From assembly GCA_964242625.1 (NCBI GenBank), contig CAXTAO010000002.1:62001-126000 (forward strand): a DNA stretch of 64,000 bases, written 5' to 3'. The stretch's first letter is position 1. Each line of letters opens with the position of its first letter. A model generated the notes under the pieces. The model was not told the origin of the DNA. It was given only the letters and a program-made list of their open reading frames with translations, and ran no database searches. This stretch comes from JASLDZ01 sp964242625 (lineage in GTDB: Bacteria; Pseudomonadota; Alphaproteobacteria; Caulobacterales; Caulobacteraceae). The translations under genes and the position numbers were made by a program. This document shows positions 9,620 through 18,931 of this stretch, piece after piece.

Positions 9620-9633
9620 TGTTAGCGCAATCA
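9620..9633 (+). promoter_or_regulatory. LacI/xyl-box-like operator before the second TonB receptor
   Basis: TGTTAGCGCAATCA, 51 bp before the receptor ATG, differs at one base from the Xanthomonas xyl-box TGTTAGCGCTATCA as I recall it. Such boxes control carbohydrate-responsive TonB receptors through LacI-family repressors. No LacI gene is in the window. Confidence 0.5.
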
Positions 9634-9684
9634 AAGCGTAACCGAGAAAACATGCCCCAAGAAAAGGGGCAGGGAGGAGCAGGA

Positions 9685-12600
9685 ATGACCAAGAGCGCCC
9701 GCACGTCTACGTCGGCCATCAGCTTGATGAGCCGATGCCTCGCCTCCACGGCCTTCGCCGCCCTGGCGGGCGGCGCATTCGCCCAGACCGTCACGGCTCC
9801 GGCGGCCTCGCCCACCGGCAGCTCGCCCTTCGCCCAGTCGCCGCGCGCGCCGTTGCCGACCGCCAACCCGCCCGGCCCGTCCTCGCCCACGCCCAACTCG
9901 CCGGCCGCCCAGGACCCCGCCGCTCAGCCCGCGGGCGAGACCGCGGCCGCCCCTCCGGCCGGCGTCGGGAACGAGGTGGTGGTCACCGGCCAGCGCGCCG
10001 CCCTGCGCTCGGCCACCACCATCAAGCGCAACTCAGACATCATCCTCGACTCGATCAACGCCGACGAGGCGGGCAAGCTTCCCGACAACAGCGTCACCGA
10101 GGTGCTGCAGCGCGTTCCGGGCGTCAGCATCAGCCGCATCCAGACGGGCACCAACGTCGGCGCCGAGAACTTCCTGGCGGAAGGCACAGGCGTGCAGATC
10201 CGCGGCCTGACCAGCGTGCTCAGCCTCCTGAACGGGCGCGACACCTTCAGCTCGGTCAACGGCAACGTCTTGGCGTTCGAGGACGTGTCGCCCGAGCTGC
10301 TGCAGGGGGTGGACGTCTACAAGTCGACTGAAGGCAACCTGCCGGAAGGCGGCCTGGGCGGCACCGTCAACCTCCGCACGCGCCAGCCGTTCGACTACAA
10401 GGGCCTGAAGGTCGACGGCGCCATCGAGGCGAACTACGCCGACTTCGCCCACAAGACGGGGCCCGACGGCAACCTCCTCGTAAGCGATCGGTGGGACACC
10501 AAGATCGGCCAGGTCGGCCTTCTGGTCGACTACGCCTACTCGGACCTCTCCACCCGCGCCGATGGGGTGCAGGTGCAGCCCTATCTGGCGCAGGTCTACG
10601 ACCCCACCGCCACGGTCGCCAGCCTGTTCGAAACCTACGGCGGCACGCGCCTGCCTTACCTCGGCGACGCCAACGCCAAGCAGGTCTTCATCCCCGAGGG
10701 GCTCGACTTCAGCCGGCGCGACGACGACCGCAAGCGGCAGGGCATCTACGCCGCCCTGCAGTGGCGCCCCAACGACCAGCTCATCATGGGGCTGACGATC
10801 TTCAATTCGCAGTACCGGATGAACTCGCTCCAGCACTACGTGATGGTGGATGGAGCCAGCAACACGGTGGTGCCGGCCGGGGCCGCGGCGACCTTCGACG
10901 ACAACGGCTATCTGACCTCGACCAGCAACCTCGCCGGCTACAACTACGTGCAGCCGAACAGCGCCACCGCCAACCAGGGCGGCGGGAACGGCGGGCAGGG
11001 GAACGGGGCCGGCTACAGCTACATCAACAACCCGTACGACTTCCAGTCGGTGCTGCAGCAGAGCTTCAATTACACGACCGACGTGTCGCTGACCGGCGAC
11101 TGGCAGCCCAACAGCCGCTTCGACGTTAAGTTCGCCTACCAGCACGTCGACTCGGGCGCGGACGAGACCGACAAGTACGCCTACGACTACGCCTTCCTGC
11201 CGCCTGTAGGGGTGGCTCTCAGCCCGTATGGCAACACCACCCTGCCCAAGCTGACGGTCCCCAACACGATCAACCTGACCGATCCGGCCAACTACGGCTA
11301 CCTGGCCACCATGGACCACCTGGTAAAGAACCGCGGCCAGGAAGACGCGATCTACGCCGACGCCAGCTACAAGTTCAGCGACACCGGCTTCATCCGCTAC
11401 ATCAATTTCGGCTTTCGGATCACCAACCGGTACGAGAACGACCAGCAGACGCCCTACAATTACCAAGCGCTGTCGCCCTTCTACAACGGCGGCCCGTACA
11501 ACTATCTGAGCGGCACCGCATCCGGGGCGTCCTATCCGCAGTACAACCAGCTGATCAACACCGGCAGCTTCTTCGACGGCCAGACCGGCCTGCCGGCCCA
11601 GACCTACTTCCCGTCGCTGACTGAGCTCCAGACCAATTACGGCACGCTGCACCAGCAGCTCGGCACCGGGCAGAACACCGCGCAGGGACCGGTGCAGTTC
11701 GTCGATGGCGACACCAGCAAGATCAACGACAACCAGGCCGCCATCTACGCGATGGCGCTGTTCCGCAACGACAACGCGGTCGTGCCGTTCCGCGGAAATA
11801 TCGGGCTGCGCGTGGTCAACGACTCGGCTTCGGCCTCGGGCAGCCTACTCTATCCTGGAACCTTCGGCCTGTTCTACACGCCGAACACCTACCCGGGTTC
11901 GCTCAACTACACCCCGTCTTCGATCAACTTCGCCAACCCGCAGACAGCCTATTCGACCCGTGGTGGGCACTCCGAAGTCGACGTCCTGCCGTCGTTCAAC
12001 ATTCAGTTCCTGCCGACGCCGCAGCTCCATGTCCGCTTCGCCTTGTCGGAAGGCGTGGGCCGTCCCAGCTTCGCGCAGATCAGCCCGCAGGGAACGCTGG
12101 GCTCGACTTACGTCGGCACCTACAACCAGAACTTCATCACCTCCATCGTCGGCGATCCGCGCCTGAAGCCACAGACGGCATTCCAGTTCGACTTCTCGCT
12201 AGAGTACTACTTCCACGACGGCGGGCTGGCCAGCCTGGCGGTGTTTTACAAGAAGTTCGACAACTATATCGGCACGCGCGCTGTACCGGTCAACTTCACG
12301 ATCCCGACCTCGGTCGTCTCGGGCGGCTATCTGGCCACCGCAGGCGCTCAGGTGCCCGGCGCCTCCCTCGACCCCTGCGCCGAGCCGGTCGTCGTAGGCG
12401 AGTTCTGCCCGCAGACGGTGGCGGCGGTTCAGCAGGAGTACTTCAACGAAGGGGCCTCCGCCTCGCTTGAAGGCGTCGAGCTCGGACTGCAGAAGTACGC
12501 CACCTTCCTGCCCAAGCCGTTTAACGGCTTCGGTGTGGACGCCAACTACACCTTCATCAACAGCGACCAGCCGGGCGCGCAAGCCTACGACACGCTGGGG

Positions 12601-13035
12601 CGGCCGATCAACAACCTACCAGTCACCGGCATCTCCAAGAACAACATCAACGCTCAGCTCCTGTACGACCAGGGGCCGCTGTCCGCACGACTGGCCTATA
12701 GCTGGCGTGACGACTTCTTGATCACTACGTCGGCCTACCAGACCAGCGGATCGTACGCGAACTTCAGCAACGTGCCGGACACAACAGACAACGGCTCGCG
12801 CAACCAGTTCGTCGTTCCGACCTACTTCGCCCTGCCCGTCTTCCAGTATCCGGCGGGGCAGCTCGACGCCAACGTCACCTACCGCTTCACGCCGCACCTG
12901 ACGGGGGTGGTGGAAGCGTCGAACCTCACGAACACGACCACCCGACTTTACCTCGGTTCCGGCGACAACCGGACCAACCGCAGCTGGTACGAGGCCGACC
13001 GGCGCTTCAGGGTCGCGCTTCGCTTCTCCTACTGA
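9685..13035 (+). CDS. TonB-dependent receptor (Caulobacter type)
   Basis: 1116 residues; the ATG at 9685 is preceded by GGGAGGAGCAGGA, a strong ribosome site, so the earlier in-frame ATG is not used. Order: signal peptide (FAALAGGAFAQ), a Pro/Ala/Ser-rich linker of about 60 residues, a plug starting NEVVVTGQRAALRSATTIKR with LPDNSVTEVLQRVPGV, then a barrel ending RFSY. The plug is closely related to that of the receptor at 2758 (same LPD-SV-E-LQRVPGVxISR core), but the barrels differ, suggesting different ligands or loop specialisation. Expression is probably controlled by the operator-like site at 9620. Confidence 0.93.
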   Translation: MTKSARTSTSAISLMSRCLASTAFAALAGGAFAQTVTAPAASPTGSSPFAQSPRAPLPTANPPGPSSPTPNSPAAQDPAAQPAGETAAAPPAGVGNEVVVTGQRAALRSATTIKRNSDIILDSINADEAGKLPDNSVTEVLQRVPGVSISRIQTGTNVGAENFLAEGTGVQIRGLTSVLSLLNGRDTFSSVNGNVLAFEDVSPELLQGVDVYKSTEGNLPEGGLGGTVNLRTRQPFDYKGLKVDGAIEANYADFAHKTGPDGNLLVSDRWDTKIGQVGLLVDYAYSDLSTRADGVQVQPYLAQVYDPTATVASLFETYGGTRLPYLGDANAKQVFIPEGLDFSRRDDDRKRQGIYAALQWRPNDQLIMGLTIFNSQYRMNSLQHYVMVDGASNTVVPAGAAATFDDNGYLTSTSNLAGYNYVQPNSATANQGGGNGGQGNGAGYSYINNPYDFQSVLQQSFNYTTDVSLTGDWQPNSRFDVKFAYQHVDSGADETDKYAYDYAFLPPVGVALSPYGNTTLPKLTVPNTINLTDPANYGYLATMDHLVKNRGQEDAIYADASYKFSDTGFIRYINFGFRITNRYENDQQTPYNYQALSPFYNGGPYNYLSGTASGASYPQYNQLINTGSFFDGQTGLPAQTYFPSLTELQTNYGTLHQQLGTGQNTAQGPVQFVDGDTSKINDNQAAIYAMALFRNDNAVVPFRGNIGLRVVNDSASASGSLLYPGTFGLFYTPNTYPGSLNYTPSSINFANPQTAYSTRGGHSEVDVLPSFNIQFLPTPQLHVRFALSEGVGRPSFAQISPQGTLGSTYVGTYNQNFITSIVGDPRLKPQTAFQFDFSLEYYFHDGGLASLAVFYKKFDNYIGTRAVPVNFTIPTSVVSGGYLATAGAQVPGASLDPCAEPVVVGEFCPQTVAAVQQEYFNEGASASLEGVELGLQKYATFLPKPFNGFGVDANYTFINSDQPGAQAYDTLGRPINNLPVTGISKNNINAQLLYDQGPLSARLAYSWRDDFLITTSAYQTSGSYANFSNVPDTTDNGSRNQFVVPTYFALPVFQYPAGQLDANVTYRFTPHLTGVVEASNLTNTTTRLYLGSGDNRTNRSWYEADRRFRVALRFSY

Positions 13036-13063
13036 GGGCAGGCGCCTTCGCCGCGGGCTCGAT

Positions 13064-13100
13064 CCTGAGCGCCTCCGCACAACTGGGGGAGGCGCTCAGG
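13064..13100 (+). terminator. Strong hairpin after the second TonB receptor
   Basis: Perfect 13-bp inverted repeat (CCTGAGCGCCTCC / GGAGGCGCTCAGG) with an 11-nt loop, 28 bp after the receptor stop. No T-run follows, so it is either a GC-rich terminator or an mRNA-stabilising end. Confidence 0.65.
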
Positions 13101-13181
13101 ACGTCGCGCGCCCAGCTTGCATCCACGCCGTGGTCGGATCGAAAACCGCGGGCGCGCCGTTAGCTGAGCGGGAGGCCAGCC

Positions 13182-13369
13182 ATGACCGAAACAGCAAGCG
13201 ATCCGGTGACTGAGGGTCAGGTCGAACCACGCCCCCGCCGGGCGCGCACCAACCTCATACGAGTGAGGACATCGTCGCCGAGGCCGTGCATCGCCACCAC
13301 GACGAGGTGGTCGTGCCGGGGCTCGACACCCCCGACGTGGAGCCGCCTTTCACCGGGCACTCGGGCTAG
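13182..13369 (+). pseudogene. Small gene with an apparent frameshift
   Basis: An ATG at 13182 with a good upstream GGGAGG opens MTETASDPVTEGQVEPRPRR, then the frame degenerates into arginine/serine-rich sequence. In another frame the region from about 13250 reads as ordinary acidic protein (SEDIVAEAVHRHHDEVVVPG, then DVEPPFTGHSG) to a TAG at 13367. Joining the two frames near 13250 would give a protein of about 60 residues. This looks like a one-step frameshift, either a real mutation or a sequence error. I do not recognise the family. Read unbroken, the first frame instead ends at 13415 with 77 residues of low-quality sequence. It fills most of the interval between the receptor and the LysR gene. 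Confidence 0.4.
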
Positions 13370-13415
13370 TCGCAGACATCAGCAGAGCGCCCGGAAGGAT
13401 GGGGGTTCGCCGTGA

Positions 13416-14360
13416 TCAGCTTCCTGTGATCATCCGATCTTCCGCGCAACCTCGGCTGCTCCCGTCTCCTTTGCTGACGAAATCGACGAAGGCGCGGAGC
13501 GGCGCGGGAAGGTGGCGGCGGCCCGGGTAGTAGAGGAAGGGCCCGGGGAACGGCTGCCACCATGGCTCGAGCACGGGCTCCAGCGCGCCCGCCTCCAGGT
13601 GCGGCCGCAGCCAGTCCTCGAACAGGTGCACGACGCCCAGGCCCGACACGGCGGCCTCCACCGCGAGGTCCACGGCCGCGCCCAGGCGCACGCGAAGCGG
13701 ACCGCTGGGCTCCACCCGCACCACCTCGCCCCGCCGCTCGAATTCCCAGGCCGGGGTCGCGCCGCTGGCGAACTGCCCTCGGAGGCAGGCGTGGGTCAGG
13801 AGGTCGCGCGGGTGCTCCGGCCGCCCCCGCGCCGCGAGATAGGACGGAGCCGCGGCGGTGGCGAAGCGCTGCACCCGCGGCCCGATCGGCACGGCGATCA
13901 TGTCCTGCTCCAGCCGTTCATCGTAGCGCACCCCGGCGTCGCAGCCGCTGGCCAGGACGTCCACGAAGCTGTCCTCCACGACCACCTCCAGCCGGATGTC
14001 GGGGAAGCTCTGCAGGAAAGGCGTCACGATCGGCGGCAGGACGAGGCGGGCCACCGAGGCGGGCACGTTCAGCCGCAGCGTGCCCGCCGGCCGGTCGCGG
14101 AAGGTGTTCACCACGTCCAGCGCCGCCTCGATCTCGCCGAGCGCCGGGCCCAGCCGCTCCAGGAGGCGCGCGCCCGCCTCGGTAGGCGCGACGCTGCGGG
14201 TGGTGCGGTTCAAGAGGCGCACGCCCAGCTGCGCCTCCAGCCGGCGGATCGCCTCGCTGAGCGTGGAGGCGGAGACGCCCCGCGCCCGGGCGCCCTCGCG
14301 GAAGCCGCCGGACCGGGCCACGGCGGCGAAAGCGGAAAGGTCGTTGAGGTCTGAGGACAT
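13416..14360 (-). CDS. LysR-family transcriptional regulator
   Basis: 314 residues from the ATG at 14360 (MSSDLNDLSAFAAVARSGGF). A typical LysR winged helix-turn-helix occupies residues 1-60 (ARARGVSASTLSEAIRRLE, then LLNRTTRSVAPTEAGARLL). The effector-binding domain follows (LRLNVPASVARLVLPPIVTP), of the subclass often annotated as a regulator of an adjacent oxidoreductase. It diverges from the aldo/keto reductase at 14454 with a 93-bp shared intergenic region, the classic arrangement for a LysR protein controlling its neighbour and itself. The inducer is not predictable. Confidence 0.92.
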   Translation of the reverse strand: MSSDLNDLSAFAAVARSGGFREGARARGVSASTLSEAIRRLEAQLGVRLLNRTTRSVAPTEAGARLLERLGPALGEIEAALDVVNTFRDRPAGTLRLNVPASVARLVLPPIVTPFLQSFPDIRLEVVVEDSFVDVLASGCDAGVRYDERLEQDMIAVPIGPRVQRFATAAAPSYLAARGRPEHPRDLLTHACLRGQFASGATPAWEFERRGEVVRVEPSGPLRVRLGAAVDLAVEAAVSGLGVVHLFEDWLRPHLEAGALEPVLEPWWQPFPGPFLYYPGRRHLPAPLRAFVDFVSKGDGSSRGCAEDRMITGS

Positions 14361-14453
14361 TGTGCGTCTGGCCGGACAGCCCGTGCGGATTGCGCCGTCT
14401 AGTCGCGTCAACGCGGGCCGTACATATGCGGCCGGTCAGCCCGGAGCCGTCTC

Positions 14454-15320
14454 ATGCCTCAGCCCGCCACCTTCATCCTCGGCGATCGCCCCGTACGCCG
14501 GATCGGCTACAGCGCCATGCAGCTGGCCGGCCCCGGCGTGTGGGGGCCGCCGCGCGACCGGGAGGGCGCCCTGGCCGTGCTGCGGGCGGCGGTCGCCCAG
14601 GGGGTCGACCACATCGACACCAGCGACTTCTACGGTCCCCACACCACCAACCAGCTGATCCGAGAAGCGCTGCACCCCTATCCGGACGACCTCGTCATCG
14701 TGACCAAGGTCGGCGCCGTCCGCGGCTCGGACGCCTCCTGGAACCCCGCCCAGAGCGCGGAAGCGCTGACGAGCGCGGTGCACGACAACCTCCACAACCT
14801 CGGGCTCGAGCGACTGGAGGTCGTGAACCTGCGGCTGATGGGCGACGCGCATGCGCCGAAGGAGGGCTCGATCGCGCCCCAGTTCACCGCGCTGGCGGAG
14901 CTGCAGCGGCAAGGCCTGATCCGCCACCTGGGCCTCAGCAACGCCACGGCGGCGCAGGTGGAGGAGGCGCGCCGGATCGCGCCGGTCGTCTGCGTGCAGA
15001 ACCAGTACAATCTGGCGAACCGGGCCGACGACCCTCTGCTCGACGAGCTCGCCCGGATGAACATCGCCTACACGCCCTTCTTCCCCCTGGGCGGGTTCAG
15101 CCCTTTGCAGTCCGAGACCCTGTCCGAGGTGGCGCGCAGCCTAGGCGCAACACCCATGCAGACCGCGCTCGCCTGGCTGCTGCGCCGCGCCCCCAACATC
15201 CTCTTAATCCCGGGCACCACGTCGGTGGCGCACCTGACGGAGAACCTGGCCGCCGCGACGCTCGAGCTGTCGGAAGAGCTCGCCGGCCGCCTTGACCTAA
15301 GGGCTGACGAGGCGAGTTGA
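14454..15320 (+). CDS. pdxI: Aldo/keto reductase, PdxI (YdbC)-like pyridoxal reductase
   Basis: 288 residues, full length. The sequence follows E. coli YdbC/PdxI closely along its length as I recall it: GYSAMQLAGPGVWGPPRDR, DTSDFYGPHTTNQLIREAL with the catalytic Asp and Tyr, VTKVGA with the catalytic Lys, NLRLMG, then FFPLGGFSPLQS and LIPGTTSVAHL. PdxI reduces pyridoxal to pyridoxine with NADPH in B6 salvage. The product here is assigned by family similarity, so another small aldehyde or ketone substrate remains possible. Divergent from the LysR regulator, its probable controller. Confidence 0.82.
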   Translation: MPQPATFILGDRPVRRIGYSAMQLAGPGVWGPPRDREGALAVLRAAVAQGVDHIDTSDFYGPHTTNQLIREALHPYPDDLVIVTKVGAVRGSDASWNPAQSAEALTSAVHDNLHNLGLERLEVVNLRLMGDAHAPKEGSIAPQFTALAELQRQGLIRHLGLSNATAAQVEEARRIAPVVCVQNQYNLANRADDPLLDELARMNIAYTPFFPLGGFSPLQSETLSEVARSLGATPMQTALAWLLRRAPNILLIPGTTSVAHLTENLAAATLELSEELAGRLDLRADEAS

Positions 15321-15390
15321 GGCTGTCGTAATCCGGACGCCGACGATAGGCCCGAGGACTTCCGCCTGCCGTGCACATGGGTGGAAAGAC

Positions 15391-15467
15391 TGGCGCGCCC
15401 GGAACGATTCGAACGTCCGACCCTCAGATTCGTAGTCTGATGCTCTATCCAGCTGAGCTACGGGCGC
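15391..15467 (-). tRNA. tRNA-Arg (anticodon ACG)
   Basis: Reading the minus strand: acceptor GCGCCCG pairs with CGGGCGC, D-arm AGCTCAGCTGGATAGAGC, anticodon loop GACTACGAATC giving ACG, T-loop GTTCGAATC. The terminal CCA is encoded (TGG at 15391-15393 on the plus strand). 77 nt in total. Confidence 0.95.
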
Positions 15468-15658
15468 GCGCCGCGTGGGCGCGGGGCCCGGCGGAGGCGG
15501 GGAGATAGCTCAGGGGGGGCGTGCGTGCAAGCGGAGGCGGGCTGGCCCCCCGGGCGTACCGCCACCCTGCGCGGCGCGCGACGGGGCCTCGGCGCGCCTT
15601 GCGCGGGAGCGGGCGGGGCGGCTGGACGAAGCGCATGCGCTGCGCGAGGGAGGAGGTC

Positions 15659-17416
15659 ATGATCGTCCTCCCCCGCCCTGGCCCGGCCCTCCTCGGCATC
15701 GCGCTCGCCCTGTCGACCGCCGGCGCGGCCTGGTCTCGGACGACCGCGATGGAGGTCGCCGCGCACGCGCCGCCTCGGGCGCAGGCGACGGATCGGGGCC
15801 ACGCCATGGTGGTGGCCGCCAATCCCTTGGCGGTGGCGGCCGGCGTGCGCGTGCTCGAGCGGGGCGGCACGGCGGTGGACGCCGCCGTCGCGGTGCAGGC
15901 GGTGTTGGGGCTGGTCGAGCCGCAGAGCTCGGGGCTCGCCGGCGGCGCGTTTCTGCTCGTGCGGGATGGGCGCACCGGTCGCGTGGCGAGCTATGACGGG
16001 CGCGAGACCGCGCCGGCGGGGGCCGGGCCCGGGCTGTTCCTCGACGAGGGCGGGCGGCCGCTGCCGTTCGCGGACGCGGTGCTGTCGGGCCGCTCCACGG
16101 GCGCGCCGGGGGCGGTCGCCATGCTGGAATTGGCGCATCGCGCGCACGGCAGGCTCGCCTGGCGGAGCCTCTTCGGCGACGGCGAGCGGCTGGCGCGCGC
16201 CGGGTTTACGGTCTCGCCGCGGCTGGCGGAGTTCATCGCCGGGCGGGCGCCCGAGGCGCGGGCGCCTGACGCGGTGCGCTATTTCTCGCGGCCGGACGGG
16301 ACGCCGCTGCGCGCCGGCGACCGGCTCTCCAATCCGCTCTACGCCGACGCGCTGCAGCGGATCGCCCAGGCGGGAAGCGCGGGCCTCCTCAAAGGGCCGG
16401 TCGCCGCAGACATCGTGGCGCGGGTGCGCGCGGGGCCCCGGCCCGGAACGCTGAGCCTCGCCGACCTCGCCGCCTACCGGCCGCTGCGGCGCGAGGCGCT
16501 GTGCCGGCTCTACCGCCAATACGTCGTGTGCGCGCCGCCGCCGCCGGCGGGCGGCGTGGGCCTGCTGGAGCTCATGGGGCTCCTCGGGCGAACGGACATA
16601 GCCGGGCGCGGGCCGCAGGATCCGCAGGCGTGGCTGACCTTCGCGCGCGCGAGCCGGCTCGCCTACGCCGACCGGGACCGCTGGGTGGGCGATCCCGCCT
16701 TCGTCGCCGTGCCGACGCCCGGGCTCCTCGACCCGGCCTTCGAGGCGGGGCGCGCGGCGCTGATCGCCACGGGGGCCGACGGGGCCCAGGTGGCGGCGGG
16801 GACGCCGCCCGGCGCTCTCGCCGATGGGTCGACGGGGACCGGGGCCGCGCTCGAGCCGGGCGGCACGTCGGACATCGCCATCGTGGACCGCTGGGGCACG
16901 GTGGTCTCCATGACGACGACGGTCGAGAGCATCTTCGGCTCGGGCCGCATGGCTCACGGCTTCTTCCTCAACAACCAGCTGACCGACTTCTCGTTCTCGC
17001 CGACCCGCCCGGACGGCGGCCCTGCGGCGAACGCGGCCGCGGCGGGCAAGCGCCCGCGCTCCACCATGACGCCCGTGATCGTGCTCGACCGGCGCGGGCG
17101 CTTCGTGGCGGCGACGGGCTCGGCGGGGGGCAACGCCATCATCGCCTATGTCGCCAAGACGCTGGTCGCCACCCTCGACTGGGGGATGACGCCGCAGGCG
17201 GCGGTGGCGCTGCCCAACCTTGTGGCGCGGCCGGCGGAAGTCGACCTGGAGCGGGGGGCCGCGCCGGCCGTCGCCGAGGCGCTGAAGCGCACGGGCATGC
17301 CGCTCACCACCGACGCCTTCGAGGAGTCGGGGCTGCACATGATCATGGCGCGGCCGAGCGGCGGCTTTCTCGGCGGGGCCGACCCGCGGCGCGAAGGCGT
17401 GGCGCGGGGCTGGTGA
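15659..17416 (+). CDS. ggt: Gamma-glutamyltransferase (Ntn hydrolase)
   Basis: 585 residues from the ATG at 15659, preceded by GGGAGGAGGT; an in-frame upstream extension lacks family features. An N-terminal hydrophobic signal (LLGIALALSTAGAAWS) indicates export. The large-subunit start is typical (AMVVAANPLAVAAGVRVLERGG, within residues 50-70). The autoprocessing threonine lies at GGTSDIAIVDRWG (about 403), followed by MTTTVESIFGSG and the C-terminal glycines TGSAGG. It should cleave and transfer gamma-glutamyl groups of periplasmic glutathione. The canonical TTH triplet at the cleavage site is GTS here, as in several distant family members, so substrate preference could differ. Convergent with the sensor kinase downstream. 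Confidence 0.88.
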   Translation: MIVLPRPGPALLGIALALSTAGAAWSRTTAMEVAAHAPPRAQATDRGHAMVVAANPLAVAAGVRVLERGGTAVDAAVAVQAVLGLVEPQSSGLAGGAFLLVRDGRTGRVASYDGRETAPAGAGPGLFLDEGGRPLPFADAVLSGRSTGAPGAVAMLELAHRAHGRLAWRSLFGDGERLARAGFTVSPRLAEFIAGRAPEARAPDAVRYFSRPDGTPLRAGDRLSNPLYADALQRIAQAGSAGLLKGPVAADIVARVRAGPRPGTLSLADLAAYRPLRREALCRLYRQYVVCAPPPPAGGVGLLELMGLLGRTDIAGRGPQDPQAWLTFARASRLAYADRDRWVGDPAFVAVPTPGLLDPAFEAGRAALIATGADGAQVAAGTPPGALADGSTGTGAALEPGGTSDIAIVDRWGTVVSMTTTVESIFGSGRMAHGFFLNNQLTDFSFSPTRPDGGPAANAAAAGKRPRSTMTPVIVLDRRGRFVAATGSAGGNAIIAYVAKTLVATLDWGMTPQAAVALPNLVARPAEVDLERGAAPAVAEALKRTGMPLTTDAFEESGLHMIMARPSGGFLGGADPRREGVARGW

Positions 17417-17436
17417 GTCCAGCCGCGGCCCCCCGT

Positions 17437-18918
17437 TCAGGGCGCGAGGGCGTCGGGCGGCGCGTCGGGCAGGGTCAGGCGGAAGGCCGCCCCGTCCGGC
17501 CCTGAGCGCTCCAGCACGAGGTCGCCGCCGTGGCCGCGCGCCAGTTCGCGCGCGATGGCGAGCCCCAGGCCCGCGCCGTCGGGCCGACCGGAGCCGGAGA
17601 AGGGTTGGAACAGCCGGGCCCGGGCGCGCTCGGGGAGGCCCGGGCCGTCGTCGGCCACGAGGAGCCGCACCGCGCCGTCGACGTGCGCCGCCTCCACCCC
17701 CACCCGGCCGCCGGCGCGCCCCGTCCCGGAGATCGCCTCGCGCGCATTGCGGAACAGGTTCACGAGGATGCGGTGCAGCTGCTCGGGGTCGGCGGCCGCG
17801 TCCAGCCCCTCCGGCGCGCTGAACAGGAAGCGCACGCCATCCGGCGAGAGCCCCGCGTCCTCCGCCGCGGCCTGGACGGCGGCGGCGACGTTCACCGGGC
17901 GGCGCTCGGGCGTGGGCTCGGCCGAGCGCCCGTAGGCCAGGACGCCCTCCGCCAGCTTCTGAGCGCGGTCGAGCGCGCGCTCCAGCCGGGGCAGGGCGCG
18001 CGCGACGAGCGGATCGGGCGAGCCCGCCAGCCGGTCGGAGGCCATGCGCGCGGACGACAGCATGTTGCGCAGGTCGTGGTTGATCTTGGCCACCGCCTCG
18101 CCCAACGCCGCCAGCCGCGCGCGCGACTGCAGGGCGGCCAGGAGGTCCTCCTGCATGCGGGCGAGCTCGGCCTCGGCGCGGCCCACCTCGTCGCGGCGGC
18201 GGCTGGGGACGATGCGCGCGGCCGGGTCGTCGGGCCGGGCGCGGAACTGCTCCATCGCCGCGGTGATGCGCTGCATGGGCGCCACGAGCGCCGCGTTCAG
18301 CGACACGTAGACCAGGACGCCCGCGAAGGCGGATACGAACAGCGCGGTCAGGAGGAGCCGCGCGAGGAAGGCGCGCAGCTCGGCCCGCAGCGGGGCCTCG
18401 GGCACCACGATCTCCACGAACTCGCCGGAACGGAAGGCGGGGGCGCCCAGCACGCGCAGCACCCGCGGCGGCCCCGGCCCCAGCGTCGCGAAGGGCGCCA
18501 GGAGCCAGGAGGCGCCGTCCTGGTGGCGCAGGTCGATCACCGCGGGCGCGCGCGGCAGGCGCGGCGGCGCGAGCAGGAGCCGTCGCACGCCGCCGCTCTG
18601 CACCGACACGCTGAGCACGCCCGCGCCCTTCAGGAGCTCGTCGGTCACGTGTTCGGAGGGCGCGCCCGCGGGCGAGAGCTCGACGGCGACAGACGCCACC
18701 TCCGCCCGCTGCAGCCGCTCGGCGAGCCACCCCTCCTCGAAGGCCGCGAGCGAGGGGGCGATCACCAGGAGAGCCGCGGCCATGACGAAGAGCGCGGTGA
18801 GGACGAGGAGACGCACCGACAGCCGGCGCGGCGAGGCGGCGCGCGCGGCGCGCTCGCGCCAGCGGGCGAGCCGCGGCGACCGGGCGGACGAGGCGGCGGC
18901 GGGCGCGTCCGCGGTCAT
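17437..18918 (-). CDS. Membrane sensor histidine kinase
   Basis: 493 residues. Transmembrane helix about 36-56, a periplasmic region of about 110 residues without a recognisable sensor fold, a second helix near 185-205, and a HAMP linker. The dimerisation box is unusual, KINHDLRNMLSSARM (His about 280), a HDxRN form instead of the common HELRTPL. A C-terminal ATPase domain has the N box (NLFRNAREAI), G1 (DDGPGLPE) and G2 (GAGLGLAIA). No response regulator is adjacent. It starts 13 bp after the TVP38-family gene, so the two are probably one transcript and the kinase may sense membrane or envelope state. Confidence 0.9.
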   Translation of the reverse strand: MTADAPAAASSARSPRLARWRERAARAASPRRLSVRLLVLTALFVMAAALLVIAPSLAAFEEGWLAERLQRAEVASVAVELSPAGAPSEHVTDELLKGAGVLSVSVQSGGVRRLLLAPPRLPRAPAVIDLRHQDGASWLLAPFATLGPGPPRVLRVLGAPAFRSGEFVEIVVPEAPLRAELRAFLARLLLTALFVSAFAGVLVYVSLNAALVAPMQRITAAMEQFRARPDDPAARIVPSRRRDEVGRAEAELARMQEDLLAALQSRARLAALGEAVAKINHDLRNMLSSARMASDRLAGSPDPLVARALPRLERALDRAQKLAEGVLAYGRSAEPTPERRPVNVAAAVQAAAEDAGLSPDGVRFLFSAPEGLDAAADPEQLHRILVNLFRNAREAISGTGRAGGRVGVEAAHVDGAVRLLVADDGPGLPERARARLFQPFSGSGRPDGAGLGLAIARELARGHGGDLVLERSGPDGAAFRLTLPDAPPDALAP

Positions 18919-18931
18919 GGCGCGCGCCGGG

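Noticed and set aside
15458..18730. A 1090-residue open frame on the minus strand opposite the gamma-glutamyltransferase gene and through the sensor kinase gene
   Set aside because: Arg/Pro/Ala-rich translation without any domain; an effect of high GC in the opposite frame of real genes.
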